Part shown: piece by piece, positions 38,801 to 46,511 of the stretch
How the letters are laid out: each line of letters starts with the position of its first letter
Position numbering within the stretch: position 1 is the stretch's first letter
Source of the DNA: Clytia hemisphaerica
Taxonomy: Eukaryota > Cnidaria > Hydrozoa > Leptothecata > Clytiidae
Assembly (NCBI GenBank): GCA_902728285.1
Contig: CACVBU010000918.1
Coordinates: 1,011,086-1,075,085 of the forward strand
Direction: 5' to 3'
Length of the DNA: 64,000 bases
Translations under genes and position numbers: made by a program
Notes under the pieces: model-generated
Told to the model about the DNA's origin: nothing
The model's database searches: none
Seen by the model: only the letters and a program-made list of their open reading frames with translations

Positions 38801-41800
38801 TATGTTATCATTTTAGTTTTAGTCGGTAACAAGGATACAGTAGGACCTAATGTTCTATAAAAGTTTGCATTGTTTACAATATTGTCCTAAAAATATAAAT
38901 ATTGTGGAATGACCAGCTTTTTACATTCCACATCCTTCAAAATGCAAAAATAGATGAAAATAGCAAGTTACTGCTCAAAGAGCAATGCCATGAGAAGCTA
39001 TGAGAAATTCTGCACGTTTTATTTTGAACTGAAATATTCCAGTGTCGATAGAGAGTCAATCACTTTGCTTTCCTAACACACTGTCTGGAAGTGATCGGGT
39101 TTCGAACATAGTCGATTGCGATGCAAGTTTTTGATCGAAACCTTCACACCACCAACCGGTAGAATGATAAAGAGACACAGTGATAGCCTTATGTAGATGT
39201 TGATTGAATATAAACCGAGTTTATCGCTCTAAAACTGCAATTTGAGTTTTACTAAGCTCATTTGAAGTATATTCCATCACAATTTTTTCACCAACCATAG
39301 GATTCGTTTACGGTGCGAAAAAGAAGAAAACACTTCGCATCTTCATCGACGACATCCATTTACCAAAACACGACATCTGCGACGTCCAATCGTCCAATCA
39401 ACTTCTACGTCAATTAGTCGACCAACAAATGATATATACTTTACAATCAAAACATTTCAAGCCGAAATATATCGAAGGAATGAACCTGTTGACGTCCTTA
39501 AACCCAACGACATTGGATTCGAAGAGTGGTCTTCAGCGTTTATTGGTAATTTCATTTTAAAAGCAGTTTTGAATTTCGTCTGTGCTATGGGTATTGTTGA
39601 TTTTTTGTGAGATTTAATTTGCGAGCCATACATTTTTCCAAAATCTATTTTTTTCATATCGCTTGGGTATCATTTCACGAATCCGTGAAAAAATTAGTTG
39701 AAAACTGGTTCTGAAAACGCTAATCTTTGTCAAAAATTATAAATTTACAAGGTTATTTTAAGCCGAAAACGCAAAAACGCATATTTTTATCTCGCCAAAA
39801 TCAATCCGATTAAAGTACTGATGAAAGACTAAACCAATTTGCACTACTTAAACTTTTGCAGGCTTTTGAAAATAATGAGTCTTAACTATTTTATGTGTAT
39901 TTTGATTGGTCATACTACATACAAATATTTGTAAGTGACCAATCATATCGCTTCATTTGTGCATCTTAAATTCACTGATAATATTTAATCTCCACCACAG
40001 GGTCGATTTGGTGTGTTTTACCTTCCGCAACCAAACGAAAAGGAAATTTTCAGTATGGCGTCTGTTATATTGGAGGTAAGAACATATTTGTGATAGTCAC
40101 CATGTAAAGTTTTATACCCAAAAAAGGCCGGCTGTCTGTCACTAATTTTGAATTCAAACAATGAAACTAGTGACGTCTGGGCTATTTTGAGTGCTTCCGT
40201 ATACGTCATGAATATCATGATTAAGATTGATTTTCAAACCCACCAAGACTGCATCGATGTTTATGACATATCCAGCGCGACTATCATTTTCGTATAATTT
40301 CCACACGATTACCACATATAGTACAACGTAACAGCATAGAGGCAAGAGTACAACAGTATATGTCTTATAACTAGACTAGTGTAAAATGGAGGGTTGAATG
40401 CAAGTTTTGAGCTCGCCACAGTATTAATTTTCCAGACTTCGCCAGAATAATCTCTATTTTCATTTTAGGCAAATATGAGTTACGAGCAAGGTATGAGTTT
40501 ACCGCAACACTTACACTCACTTATCGTAGAGTTGTCAACAAAAATCGTTTCCGCAGTCACAATGAACCTACAACACCATGCACTATCCAAATTCAATCAT
40601 TATAAATTCAATATTGGTGATCTAAAGCACATCTTCCAGGTACAATAACTTTATCTTACAATATGAGAGTTTGCTCCACAGCAAATTTAGAGACACTAAT
40701 TTGGATTTTTCTGATATTTGAGACTTTTAAAGGTGAAAAAAAACGACTCTTACCTGTACCGTCCGTGCATACCCACCACCCATTTTTGTCTAAGTGCCCC
40801 CCGGGCTTTGTTTGAGGCATATCAGGAGTCCAAAATGAAAATTTTCTCCTGTCGGCGCAAACCGGTTGCGCCTCCTTCGTCACTAAATTCTCCTTTGCCT
40901 CTGCACGTTTGAAATCAAGCCAATTGCTTTCTTCTATATAATAATGTAGTCCCACCCACATGAAAGCACAACATTTTGATATTGAGGCTTATAAGATCAC
41001 TCACGATGTGGAAATTTACTGTAATTAAACCCGATTCTTATCTAATTCCTTATCCAAAAGTAAGTATAAGTAAGTACAACCCTCACCTTATCAATCAGTC
41101 AGCTAGAGTGTAGATGGGAAAACTTTTAGCAAAGATGGGGTAGGGTGCGAATTTTTTTAACCCTTTCGAGGGGGGGGGGGTTCGAAAAAGTTTTCCGGAT
41201 TAGGGGTGTGGGGGTGCGAAATTTTTTTTTGATTTTTTGAAATACCATGCACTCTCCCCTAGTAGATACTTTCCGACCACTCCCTAATCTTCATGGTTAT
41301 CTTCGTTAGATGTTAAGACGATGTCCTGAAGAAGAACGGGTCGACGAACAAGGCGCTTATCTCCTTAATTTCTGGTATTATGAGACACAACGGACTTTTT
41401 CGGATCGTATTCTCAATCCGAACGATATTGCGTTGTTTGAAAGAACTTTCGACAGTCAGCTTCATCAGGTAATTGCCAATTGTCTTTCGTTCAACATTCG
41501 TTACAAGTTTTTAATTTTGATAATAACAAATTAATCTTACTTCACTTTTATTTCTTAAATTTTTGCCCCTAAAAAGGTTATTTTTTTGGGAAAAGTTCTA
41601 AATTCCCCAAAAGATTTCCAATTTTCAAAAGTCGGATGATACCCAGCAGTAATCTAGAGCCTATCTATCTATACCTATAGCCTTCAATCTTTCAGATTAG
41701 AGGGCAGTTTTTTCCAGATGTTTTAAAAAAATACAAATCATTTTTCCTTTCAACTTTTTAGCTCATGAGAGAAAACAAAGTTGAATTCGAGAAACAAATT

Positions 41801-44800
41801 TTCACCACTTTCCTGAGTGATTCTCATTTAAGAATGCATCGACCTGCTAATAGTAAATCTAACAAAAAGGTAAGGTCATCGCTATGAATTAGATGCTTTC
41901 TAATTTTACTGTTAGCTTTAAAAGTCATTTTGATCATTGGGTTGATCGCTATGATTAAGAATTTATACCGATTGAGTTGTTAGGCTGGTCCTTCGCCTCA
42001 CCTTTATCTTCATAAATTGTAAAATGTTTTAGACGGTGAAAGGTACGTTTGGTTCTGGAAGTCTTAAAAAACTAACAAATCAGATTCTATAAAGCATAAT
42101 CAAGATCATCGAGGCTTTGGATGCTCCATTGATTGGGCGAGCGTATTCAACTACAATCGACGCTCTCTAATTCGACGTTATATTATTCGATACGCTCCGT
42201 TATTCCTTCGATAATATGAAAAGTCACCGTTAACAAGAAACTTTCACAAACAACGCTCTATTCGATACGAATAGAGAATTCTCCCTTATTCGACGAGAAT
42301 TCAATTCCCCTTGAAAATCAAATAAGAGAGCGTTAACTGTAGTTAAATGCACACGTCCGATCAATGGCCGTATTCACTTTTTGACAAGATCATTTGTTAG
42401 AACTCTTGAGCTTTTTCCATACACAGAAACATGTTCACCAACTACTAACATCCATTGACGACCTTGACAAATGCATAGAAGCCTATGAGAACGCGTTTAG
42501 TAACGAGACTGGTGAAACCATGGATATTGTATGGCATTCTTTCCATAAAGAACAATTTATCAAATGTCATCGCATATTATCACAAGAAAACAGGTAAACA
42601 ATTAGTTAGTTTTTTTTGCTGGTGTTGTATACTCTCAGTGGCCCAACAGTTGACCTTTAGCCTAGAAATCTAAGCTAGTTTTACTCATTCACTAGGATAA
42701 TTATGGTAAGTTGTGACCGAATAACTAGTATTCCAATGCAAACTTAAAAACCGTAAGTTTAAAAAAATCTTTAAAGCGCTGAAAGCGCTATATATTGTCT
42801 AAGCCGTGTGTCTAAAAAGGCCAGGGGACCTTCGAATGATAACCTGTAAAGTTAATGACATTTCTTACCTCGTTTGATGAAAAATGAATTTTTATTGTTG
42901 ATTTTCGTTGATGTATTTTTTATGTATTTTTAAGCGAAACTAGATACTATTTTGAACGCCATAAATGCAATTCGTAAAAAAGCCTCATTTCTGGGCACAA
43001 AAACACGCGTAAGCGTCAGAATATCGTTGGAAATTTTACACCATCACTATGACGATGCTGTTGTTGTGAAGCGAAATATTAGTTTTTTCAAAAATGAAAA
43101 TTTTGTTGTTTGTGATCTGACTCCGCATTGATCCAAGGCAAAATAAATTTTCGGATTAAGTTTTATCTTGTTCTTACTGAAGCTGTCATATGGTCAAAAT
43201 TTTACATTAATGTTTGCTTTTTTACCACCACAGGGGTAATTTGATCACTGTTACCTCAGCACCCAATCAAATGCTTTGTATCGTCAAACTGTCAACCTTT
43301 ATGTTGAGCCATCAGTTCTTTGATGTTGATTGCACTAATAAAGTTAGTTTTATTAAATGTCTTCGTGTTGCTGTACGAATCGCTGGGTGTGACAATCGGA
43401 ACGTCAGTCTTTGCATTCAGGTAATTGTGCTTTAATTAAGAGTATTTATTGATAGCAGATATAATCTTGGTGATAGGTATAGATAACTGGTAAATATTTA
43501 GGTTAAGAAGAAAACTTGCTTAAGCGGGATCTTTGGACCTCAGGACTTTTAGGGGTCTATAAGCGGAAATTGCAAAGGAAATGTCAGCACTCATATCTTG
43601 GGACCTCGGGATCTTTAGGGGTGTGTAAGTGGAAATTGAGTTTAAAATGTCAACTTTTTCGTCATTTGTAACTGAACTATTTTGCATAGAATCTTTTTTT
43701 CTGAAAGTCTTATTCTGTAATTTACTTAAAACTTTCATATCTTGTAAAATCTCCCTAGAAAAAGAAATATGAAGATGGTAATTGCAAATTGGCAAGAGTT
43801 GAGATGGAAGAAATTGAAGATGTGTGAAAAATATCTCACTCTCAATTTCAAACAATTCCTGATAATATTTCAATCTCACCCAAAAAAAAAACATAAAATA
43901 AGCATGATGTACAGAGCATTTTATTCAACGTTTTATATGACCTTTCAACATTTTATACAACGTTTCATCTTTAGACTTCCAACTTGAAAGACCTCGATTG
44001 TTTGGGTGCTTTACATAGTATCATGCTGCTTGGTGAATATGTACCCTTATTCAGTGAAACCGAAATCCATGGTCTGCTTGTGGTATGTTTACACTTTGAA
44101 ACGATTGCTGTATTTTAATTGTTATCTAATTACTAACCTCGTCTCCGTGTATTCCAGGCTCCATTTACGTTACTAGCGTACGCCAGAGAATACCCTGATA
44201 TTGGCTGATGCGAATTTCCCTTCTCAAAACAATACGTCATAAGAAAATCTGACTTTGCGAAAATTAGCGGAAATACAATGGTTTCAAATCTTAAGGCCGG
44301 TCTCCACTTTCGCGCGACATGAGTGAAAACTTTTTGACGTTTTTTTAAGGTCATTGGTCGGTTGAAAATGAAACAATTCCATTGGTCGAAATTGACGTAA
44401 CGGATGAAAAAAAGTAGAACTTCCTTCAACTTTTTTTTTGTTCGTGCGAAACTTTTTTATGACGTAATCTCTTCTTCAGGCAAAAAAGGTTGAGAAAAAA
44501 ACTTTCCCCTATTTCGCGCGAAAGTGGAGACCGGCCTTAAGAACGAATGAAATCTGACGTTTGCTTTTGAATTACGTAATCTTTTGCATTCAAAAAGTAG
44601 ACAATGCCAGGATGTTATCTGGTGTAATCAGCAAGCATCAAAAAGCCGATTGATAATACGCAGAGGGAGCGATGTTGGTCGAATTATCTACATTTCAGAT
44701 CTTAAAGAGAGACATAGACTTGATATATTTGCAAGGAGCCTGGCGTCGAGTCTTATCCGATCCTTGATACGTTTTATGTTGCCCAATAAACTGTCTTTTT

Positions 44801-45636
44801 TATCGCGCGTCAATGTTACAAAAACTTTACAAAATGGATTTGAGAAAACTCAAACCCAGGTTTCTCGGAACACTAAGGTTGATAAGTGGGGAAAAAGTAT
44901 ATATAAAAGGTCATTTATTCACTTCCCACCACGTTAAAAGCCACCGCCCACCTATATTATTTCTGTTCTGTTTTTATTTCACTTCATTTTAGGCTTTGAG
45001 GCCGAAGATTAAACGTGCTTTTTCAGAATACGTTACTGCGCCCATGAAATTCTTTACTAAATGTGTCATGAAGAATCTTCACGTTATTTTCTTGACGATG
45101 CCAAACGAAAATTTCATTTCATATTTACAGGAGTAAGTACCCACTTTCTTCCAATGTTGTTTGGCGTAAGTTTTAAAAGCTGGTATATTATTCAAACAAT
45201 ATATAGTTCATAGATTCTCTATAACTCGAAATAGATATCTAATCCCTTTAGGCAACTTAACTAACCCTTACACGAATATTCCATAACTCGAACAAATTTC
45301 AATCCTCTGGTACATGTTCGAGTTATGAGACTTATTGCTTATTATGTTGTCCTTTGGATATTTCTGGCTCAATTAAAGTCTATAAAACAACCGTGTTTCT
45401 GCTTGGGCCATAAAACACCACTAAAACGACTACAAGGAACGGGCCTTAATGTAGTCCAATCCGTGGGCCGTAACTATTTATCTCTATATCTTCTTCATTC
45501 ATAGAAAATATCCAGTGATTGTTGCCAAATCACATGTCAGTTGTATCCCTAACAATTATGCTCCATACTTGAAAGAAGAAATCAAGAACACCCTACCTAC
45601 CTCTTCTTTTTGGTCTCGCTTTGATGACACCATGAG
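9584..45636 (+). CDS. Divergent dynein heavy chain, partial (linker to AAA4, about 40 exons)
   Basis: About 40 short exons with GT-AG borders and continuing frame encode some 1,950 residues following the dynein heavy-chain plan: linker (DHC_N2), AAA1, AAA2, AAA3 and AAA4. Cytoplasmic and ciliary dyneins use ATP hydrolysis in this ring to pull on microtubules. Here AAA1 and AAA4 have lost their nucleotide-binding residues, while AAA2 and AAA3 keep Walker A motifs. Low-complexity insertions (Ser/Pro-rich, Gly-rich) interrupt the linker, the approach to AAA1 and the AAA1-AAA2 junction. The N-terminal tail and the stalk, microtubule-binding domain, AAA5 and AAA6 are not recognised in the window. 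They may lie outside, or the gene may be truncated. The pattern recalls the DNHD1 group of divergent dynein-like proteins, but that is inference. Domain blocks are listed separately. Confidence 0.85.
12345..12510. repeat. Dispersed repeat, first copy
   Basis: Shares scattered blocks (TTCGTTCGC or TTGTTCGCGCTAAG, GATGCAAGGCAG, GCTTTGCTTTTAGAAC, GGAAATTCATTCTAG) with 19,838-20,010. It lies in a dynein intron between exons 6 and 7, which read straight through without it. Confidence 0.45.
12533..13638. repeat. Transposon-like repeat with GGACCTACC termini and TTCG tandem tract
   Basis: Begins TGGACCTACCTCCGGGTACC, has (GTTCGTTC)n near 12,583-12,603, and contains internal repeats of CCGGCCGAAAATGCCGGAAA. 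It ends with the inverted AGGTAGGTCCA near 13,623-13,633. Partial relatives start at 54,145, 60,612 and 63,446 (GGACCTACCCCGGTGGAGGT). The internal part exists in two diverged tandem copies (12,720-13,030 and 13,170-13,450). Confidence 0.6.
14360..14560. repeat. GTCT microsatellite and flanking dispersed repeat
   Basis: A (GTCT)n tract at 14,367-14,388 is followed by a T-rich segment ending in CGACGTGGTCACGAG. It lies in a dynein intron. The layout resembles the TTCG-tract repeat at 12.5 kb but has different sequence. Confidence 0.4.
15369..22018 (+). CDS. Dynein exons 10-12: end of linker with Ser-rich insertion
   Basis: Exons read as 15369-15522, 20772-20954 and 21659-22018. Exon 10 starts with RDVILAVNRFDTI and then becomes Ser/Thr/Asn-rich. 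Exon 11 ends with VTAVVDSQGEKMYL, matching the family I.AM.S.EGE.V. Exon 12 opens with GYVETWMSKILSEMKNSV (G.VE.WL...M) and has NTPAQIGVISFYYYF, matching the family PAQ......WT. The exon 10 acceptor has a weak pyrimidine tract, so its border is the least sure. The intron between exons 10 and 11 is about 5.2 kb and contains the antisense lectin gene, two tRNA-derived SINEs and two MITEs. Confidence 0.8.
15598..15862 (-). repeat. tRNA-derived SINE, copy 1
   Basis: Read on the minus strand from 15862, the head has a box A-like TAGTGCAGTGGTAGAAC and a box B-like GTGGGTTCAACCCC at tRNA spacing, followed by an unrelated body ending in CTCCGACTGCGGTCGCAGAC. A second copy is at 17,676-17,945. These are pol III promoter boxes, so it is a SINE rather than a functional tRNA. 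Confidence 0.75.
15911..16255. mobile_element. MITE with TA target duplication (CCTTATTGG family), copy 1
   Basis: Inverted ends CCTTATTGGAACTAATTTTC... are flanked by TA on both sides. The interior is made of repeated CCGCGAAAATTAA words in both orientations, giving a strongly folding element. A shorter copy is at about 25,968-26,181. TA duplication suggests mobilisation by a Tc1/mariner-like transposase. Confidence 0.75.
16256..17280. other. AT-rich sequence 3' of the lectin gene
   Basis: No gene or clear repeat is seen. This is the 3' flank of the antisense lectin and also intron of the dynein. A possible lectin poly(A) signal on the minus strand was not resolved. Confidence 0.4.
17281..19110 (-). 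CDS. Secreted C-type lectin with mucin-like Thr/Pro linker (3 exons)
   Basis: Exons on the minus strand: 19110-19038 (signal peptide MELKIILFSYAVLLSLAI, then cleavage near GQA), 18777-18150 and 17494-17281. Together they make exactly 305 codons including TAA. Order: signal peptide; a half lectin domain (QSWQDAEDDCKARGGHLASI) cut off after ASI; about 115 residues of Thr/Pro repeats (TTTTTP, TTTTTIP); and a full lectin domain with YWQDAEKACQAMGARLASIH, WIGG, WKWIDG, HHCLYYYRGEWRDALCW and YIC. It should bind carbohydrate outside the cell, with the repeat heavily O-glycosylated. The usual WND calcium ligand reads WRD and no EPN/QPD triplet is evident, so calcium-dependent sugar binding is doubtful. 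Splice sites are consensus on all four borders (CAG|GTATGT, TTTCAG|GG, AAAAG|GTATGT, CATAG|AG). The gene is nested antisense in a dynein intron. Confidence 0.85.
17676..17945 (-). repeat. tRNA-derived SINE, copy 2
   Basis: Same family and orientation as the copy at 15.6-15.9 kb. The body is near-identical (TTTCGATAGCTATCTA, GGATTGCTCAACTTA) and the tRNA-like head carries GGGGGTTGAACCCAC. It lies within 200 bp of the lectin's third exon. Degraded relatives are seen near 10,725-10,890 and 25,735-25,870. Confidence 0.75.
18300..18655. repeat. Coding minisatellite for the lectin Thr/Pro region
   Basis: Degenerate 18-39 bp repeats of ACAACGACCACTCC type (minus strand) encode alternating TTTTTP and TTTTTIP units. 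The complementary strand is also open, which makes a Val-rich artefact frame. Confidence 0.85.
18955..19015 (-). repeat. Possible tRNA-related fragment
   Basis: The minus strand reads GGGTAGCTTACTCAGTCGGT AAAGCATTCGG, similar to a tRNA D-arm/box A, but no good box B or acceptor stem follows. It is most likely a decayed SINE head upstream of lectin exon 2. Confidence 0.35.
19838..20010. repeat. Dispersed repeat, second copy
   Basis: Related to 12,345-12,510 through CCTTCGTTCGC, GCTTTGCTTCTAGAACGA and GGAATTCGTTCTAG. It lies in a dynein intron upstream of the lectin. Confidence 0.45.
20384..20712. mobile_element. pogo-like MITE, copy 1
   Basis: TA-flanked element with inverted ends CAGTTGATGCTCTCTTATTC and (reverse) CAATTGACGCTCTCTAATTC. 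Termini starting CAGTTGAC and TA duplication are the pogo/Tigger pattern. A second complete copy is at 42,152-42,341 and a fragment lies near 38,475-38,640. Confidence 0.7.
22494..22845. mobile_element. PIF/Harbinger-like MITE
   Basis: Perfect inverted ends of about 30 bp start GGCGAGACCAATTTAATTTG and are flanked on both sides by TTA. Three-base TTA/TAA duplication is the PIF/Harbinger hallmark. The interior is non-coding. It lies in the intron between dynein exons 12 and 13. Confidence 0.8.
23057..24819 (+). CDS. Dynein exons 13-15: AAA1 with destroyed ATP site
   Basis: Exons read as 23057-23479, 24163-24423 and 24599-24819. After FEWRQTLKCYAGDAQ and a Ser/Pro-rich insertion (SPQPPRSHTP, MSPPRSQTP), the region FTYQNEFHGCQLGSVVWVTS corresponds to the conserved YGYEYLG...VITPLTDR entry to AAA1. 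The P-loop position reads CDQPTGRS where motors have GPAGTGKT. Walker B reads WCTFSNFDQL where motors have WGCFDEFNRI. Sensor I reads TTTSYIHQQ where motors have MNPGYAGR. The flanks CFTLDCASPLSYQSIGHLF and GVFLTTTTSYI still align without gaps, so this is substitution rather than a missing exon. The site should neither bind nor hydrolyse ATP normally. Splice sites are consensus (ATCGAT|GTAAGT, GTGTT|GTAAGT). Confidence 0.85.
25098..25379. mobile_element. MITE with TA target duplication (AAGTGTA family)
   Basis: Ends AAGTGTATCCAGAAATAATT and the inverted AAGTGTACCCAGATATAATT face each other and are bordered by TA. No coding capacity. Confidence 0.65.
25968..26181. mobile_element. MITE (CCTTATTGG family), copy 2
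   Basis: Shortened relative of 15,911-16,255. It shares TTATTGGAACTAATTTT at the left, CCGCGAAAATTAAAACCCG inside and CCAATAAGG then TA at the right. It ends 40 bp before dynein exon 16. Confidence 0.65.
26222..28175 (+). CDS. Dynein exons 16-18: AAA1-AAA2 connector with Gly-rich insert
   Basis: Exons read as 26222-26409, 27030-27181 and 27974-28175. HRDVFTTKTYETIITQAW matches the family HYD.GMRA.KSVL..AG. Then comes a non-conserved Asn/Ser/Gly-rich stretch that includes GGVRGGGGGSQTPITTP. ELNTICKSVLTIVNASLSD matches E..LVLRAI.DVN.PKFL. Exon 18, MLFKEIVRGVFGD onward, matches LF.GI..DLFPG and leads directly to the AAA2 P-loop in the next exon. A hairpin-type MITE sits 40 bp after the exon 16 donor, and another MITE ends 40 bp before its acceptor. 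Confidence 0.8.
26451..26603. mobile_element. Near-perfect hairpin MITE
   Basis: Two arms of about 75 bp are near-complete reverse complements: TGATATTCATGACG, ATACGGAAG, CCGG.TGTTTGCCACTAGTTT. They meet around 26,526. One arm of the same family recurs at about 40,135-40,225 in another dynein intron (ACTAGTG, CTTCCGTATACGTCATGAAT). Confidence 0.7.
26755..26945. repeat. Poly-G linked dispersed repeat
   Basis: A 12-13 base G run is followed by a segment with TATCCTTACAGTGCATTTT. Related sequence sits next to G runs at about 36,050-36,160 and 57,760-57,920 (CATACGTGCGGCCC, CCCTTACGGTGCATTGCC). Confidence 0.5.
28929..34490 (+). CDS. Dynein exons 19-28: AAA2 with intact Walker A
   Basis: Exons read as 28929-29070, 29553-29744, 29793-about 29902, 30021-30128, 30968-31054, 31667-31731, 31995-32064, 32877-33016, 33481-33561 and 34421-34490. 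The Walker A is GIVICGQSKTGKSTLVQTL, a standard GxxxxGKS. Walker B is TWITLDGPLHDGW, matching the family KWIVFDGPVDALW. MDNSALGWRPLANAWL matches the conserved DPSDLGWRP..QSW. LYLFSLIWTFGSLL matches FSLVWSIGG, and FDYFVDESGEWDSWA matches the Y.YD...WV.W element before AAA3. The 3' border of the 29.8-kb exon is uncertain, because the best donors do not keep frame with the next exon. A small exon or a weaker donor near 29908 may be used. Confidence 0.8.
34828..37304. mobile_element. Foldback-like DNA element with tandem-repeat arms and hAT-like duplication
   Basis: Left arm 34,836-35,160 (with an extra piece near 35,365-35,415) is made of about 46-bp repeats of AAGTGGGATGGGGGAACCTA with AACCTAAATGAACACC. 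The right arm, 37,015-37,296, is the same array inverted. The ends GGCATACCGGAT and ATCCGGTATGCC are flanked by ACCCTAAA on both sides, an 8-bp duplication as left by hAT transposases. The interior carries a LINE 3' fragment. The element lies in the dynein intron before the AAA3 P-loop exon. Confidence 0.75.
36247..37010 (+). pseudogene. LINE (jockey/CR1-like) reverse transcriptase 3' fragment
   Basis: A 222-codon open frame, 36,247-36,915, carries the C-terminal part of a non-LTR reverse transcriptase: DQEKDLGVIIDSDLTFEAHI, FIAFVRPHLEYAHVVW, IEGVQRRATRLV, YEDRLRLINLPSLKTRR and GDMVEVFK. It stops properly and is followed by an A-rich tail at about 36,968-37,010. The catalytic palm and the endonuclease are absent, so it is a 5'-truncated, dead insertion nested in the foldback element. 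Confidence 0.85.
37451..41869 (+). CDS. Dynein exons 29-35: AAA3 with intact Walker A and B
   Basis: Exons read as 37451-37565, 38689-38787, 39301-39545, 40001-40075, 40469-40639, 41310-41468 and 41762-41869. The P-loop is ILLAGPTGCGKTKIIQDLL (family: VLLVGPTGTGKT..VQ..L). Walker B is LRIFIDDIHLPKHD (family: FIDDLNMP). NQLLRQLVDQQMIY matches ELLRQ.LD.GG.YD. SKFNHYKFNIGDLKHIFQ matches SHY.FNLRDLSR.FQG, and LLNFWYYETQRTFSDRIL matches LWYHE..RVF.DRL. AAA3 is the main regulatory nucleotide site in cytoplasmic dynein, so its preservation beside a dead AAA1 is notable. Confidence 0.85.
37655..38279. mobile_element. Long-TIR MITE (GTGGGGTCG family), copy 1
   Basis: TA-flanked element starting GTGGGGTCGTTTAGC and ending GTAACACGACCACAC. 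It is the same family as 49,201-49,882 but in the opposite orientation. It contains CCAGACCTTCT, TAGGATGCTTATGCCTCAGG and CCCACTGGTGGAACATCCC in common. It starts 90 bp after the AAA3 P-loop exon of the dynein. Confidence 0.7.
42152..42341. mobile_element. pogo-like MITE, copy 2
   Basis: TA-flanked; begins CAATCGACGCTCTCTAATTC and ends with the inverted AATAAGAGAGCGTTAACTG. It shares internal AAAAGTCACCGT and AATTCAATTCCCC with the copy at 20.4 kb. It lies between dynein exons 35 and 36. Confidence 0.7.
42427..45636 (+). CDS. Dynein exons 36-40: AAA4 with lost P-loop
   Basis: Exons read as 42427-42593, 43234-43420, 43975-44082, 44993-45132 and 45505-45636. The stretch GNLITVTSAPNQMLCIVKLS occupies the place of the family GN.LLVGVGGSGKQSL.RLA, so the glycine-rich loop and its lysine are gone. 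The Walker B region reads SLCIQTSNLKD in place of FLFTD.QI. Later parts still align: GEYVPLFSETEI (GEVPNLF..DE) and MKNLHVIFLTMP (NLHIVL.MSP). The frame closes in phase after DDTMR at a consensus donor. No stalk coiled coil or AAA5 exon is recognised beyond this point, apart from one possible exon at 49,913. Confidence 0.8.
44291..44540. mobile_element. piggyBac-like MITE
   Basis: Perfect inverted ends GGCCGGTCTCCACTTTCGCG are flanked on both sides by TTAA, the obligate piggyBac target. The 250-bp interior has no coding capacity. It lies between dynein exons 38 and 39. Confidence 0.8.
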
Positions 45637-45898
45637 GTAAGGATTTATTTTTGGGGGATGAGTATATGTTAATGCCCAGTTCTTACATACTTTAAAAATC
45701 AAAAATTTACCAGAAATTGATTTTATATTTAATTTCTTTACCGCACGTAAAAGAGCTGGTTAAAAATTTGGTCATATTCTGTCATTTAGCAGTTTGAGTA
45801 AAAGTTTAGCGTTGCACGTTTCTTTTAATCTGCTGCCCTGACCTAGCTTCTTACCACCTTTGAAGAAAAACGGATGAAAAGGTCCCCCCTCTCTTCCA

Positions 45899-46066
45899 AT
45901 GACAATGCTTAGATTAGATGATGATCGTCCCACGATTTCCACTGCCATTCAACATTTTTGGAAAAGGAGAGGTCGAATGTCAAACTATATTACCAGCATA
46001 CTAATTCAGAGGCACCTTGAAGAAAGGAGACTCCCAATAAATTTCGAACAAGCTTCATCAACTTAG
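45899..46066 (+). other. Unrecognised short open frame
   Basis: A 55-codon frame starts MTMLRLDDDRPTIST, continues with HFWKRRGRMSNYI and RHLEERRLPINFEQ, and ends at TAG. Its charged, protein-like composition differs from the surrounding AT-rich sequence, but no family is recognised. No clear splice border joins it to the dynein. It may be a relic of a mobile element or a small exon. Confidence 0.2.
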
Positions 46067-46511
46067 CGGTCTTACAAAGCTAGCTGCAATCCTAAAAAAA
46101 GCTTTGTGTTAGAAGTCGATATCCACTAACGTGAGAAAAGGTTTTAGGTTCAAGGCTGAATTCTTTTCGGCAACAAATTATTACATTTTTATACTAAATT
46201 ATTTAAAATTCAAAAAGAATGATGTAGTTCTCTTGAGCAGATTGTATCCAACGTTTATCGTAACGGTAATGAATTTTCAAATACACGGGCTTCGTATTAG
46301 TTCTATGTTTTGAATCCATGTAAGCGGCAAGAAAAAAATATAAAGTAAACAAACTCTCTAATTGGGAAATATGATAATAAACGCAGTTTTCAACCAATCA
46401 GAGCTTATTCACTTGATTTTTTTTCGTGCAAATAACACAGAATCAAAGCGAAAAACAAGTCCAAAACCTGTGTGTATCAAAATGTTTACAGAGAATGTAC
46501 TTGGTTGGTCA

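Noticed and set aside
43520-43894. 124-codon minus-strand frame
   Set aside because: Contains internally repeated CGGGATCTTTAGGGGT-type sequence and no protein features; it lies in a dynein intron.
44160-44210. Possible exon APFTLLAYAREYPDIG after an AG
   Set aside because: It hits a stop with no donor, and the exons at 43,975-44,082 and 44,993-45,132 already join in frame as expected for AAA4.
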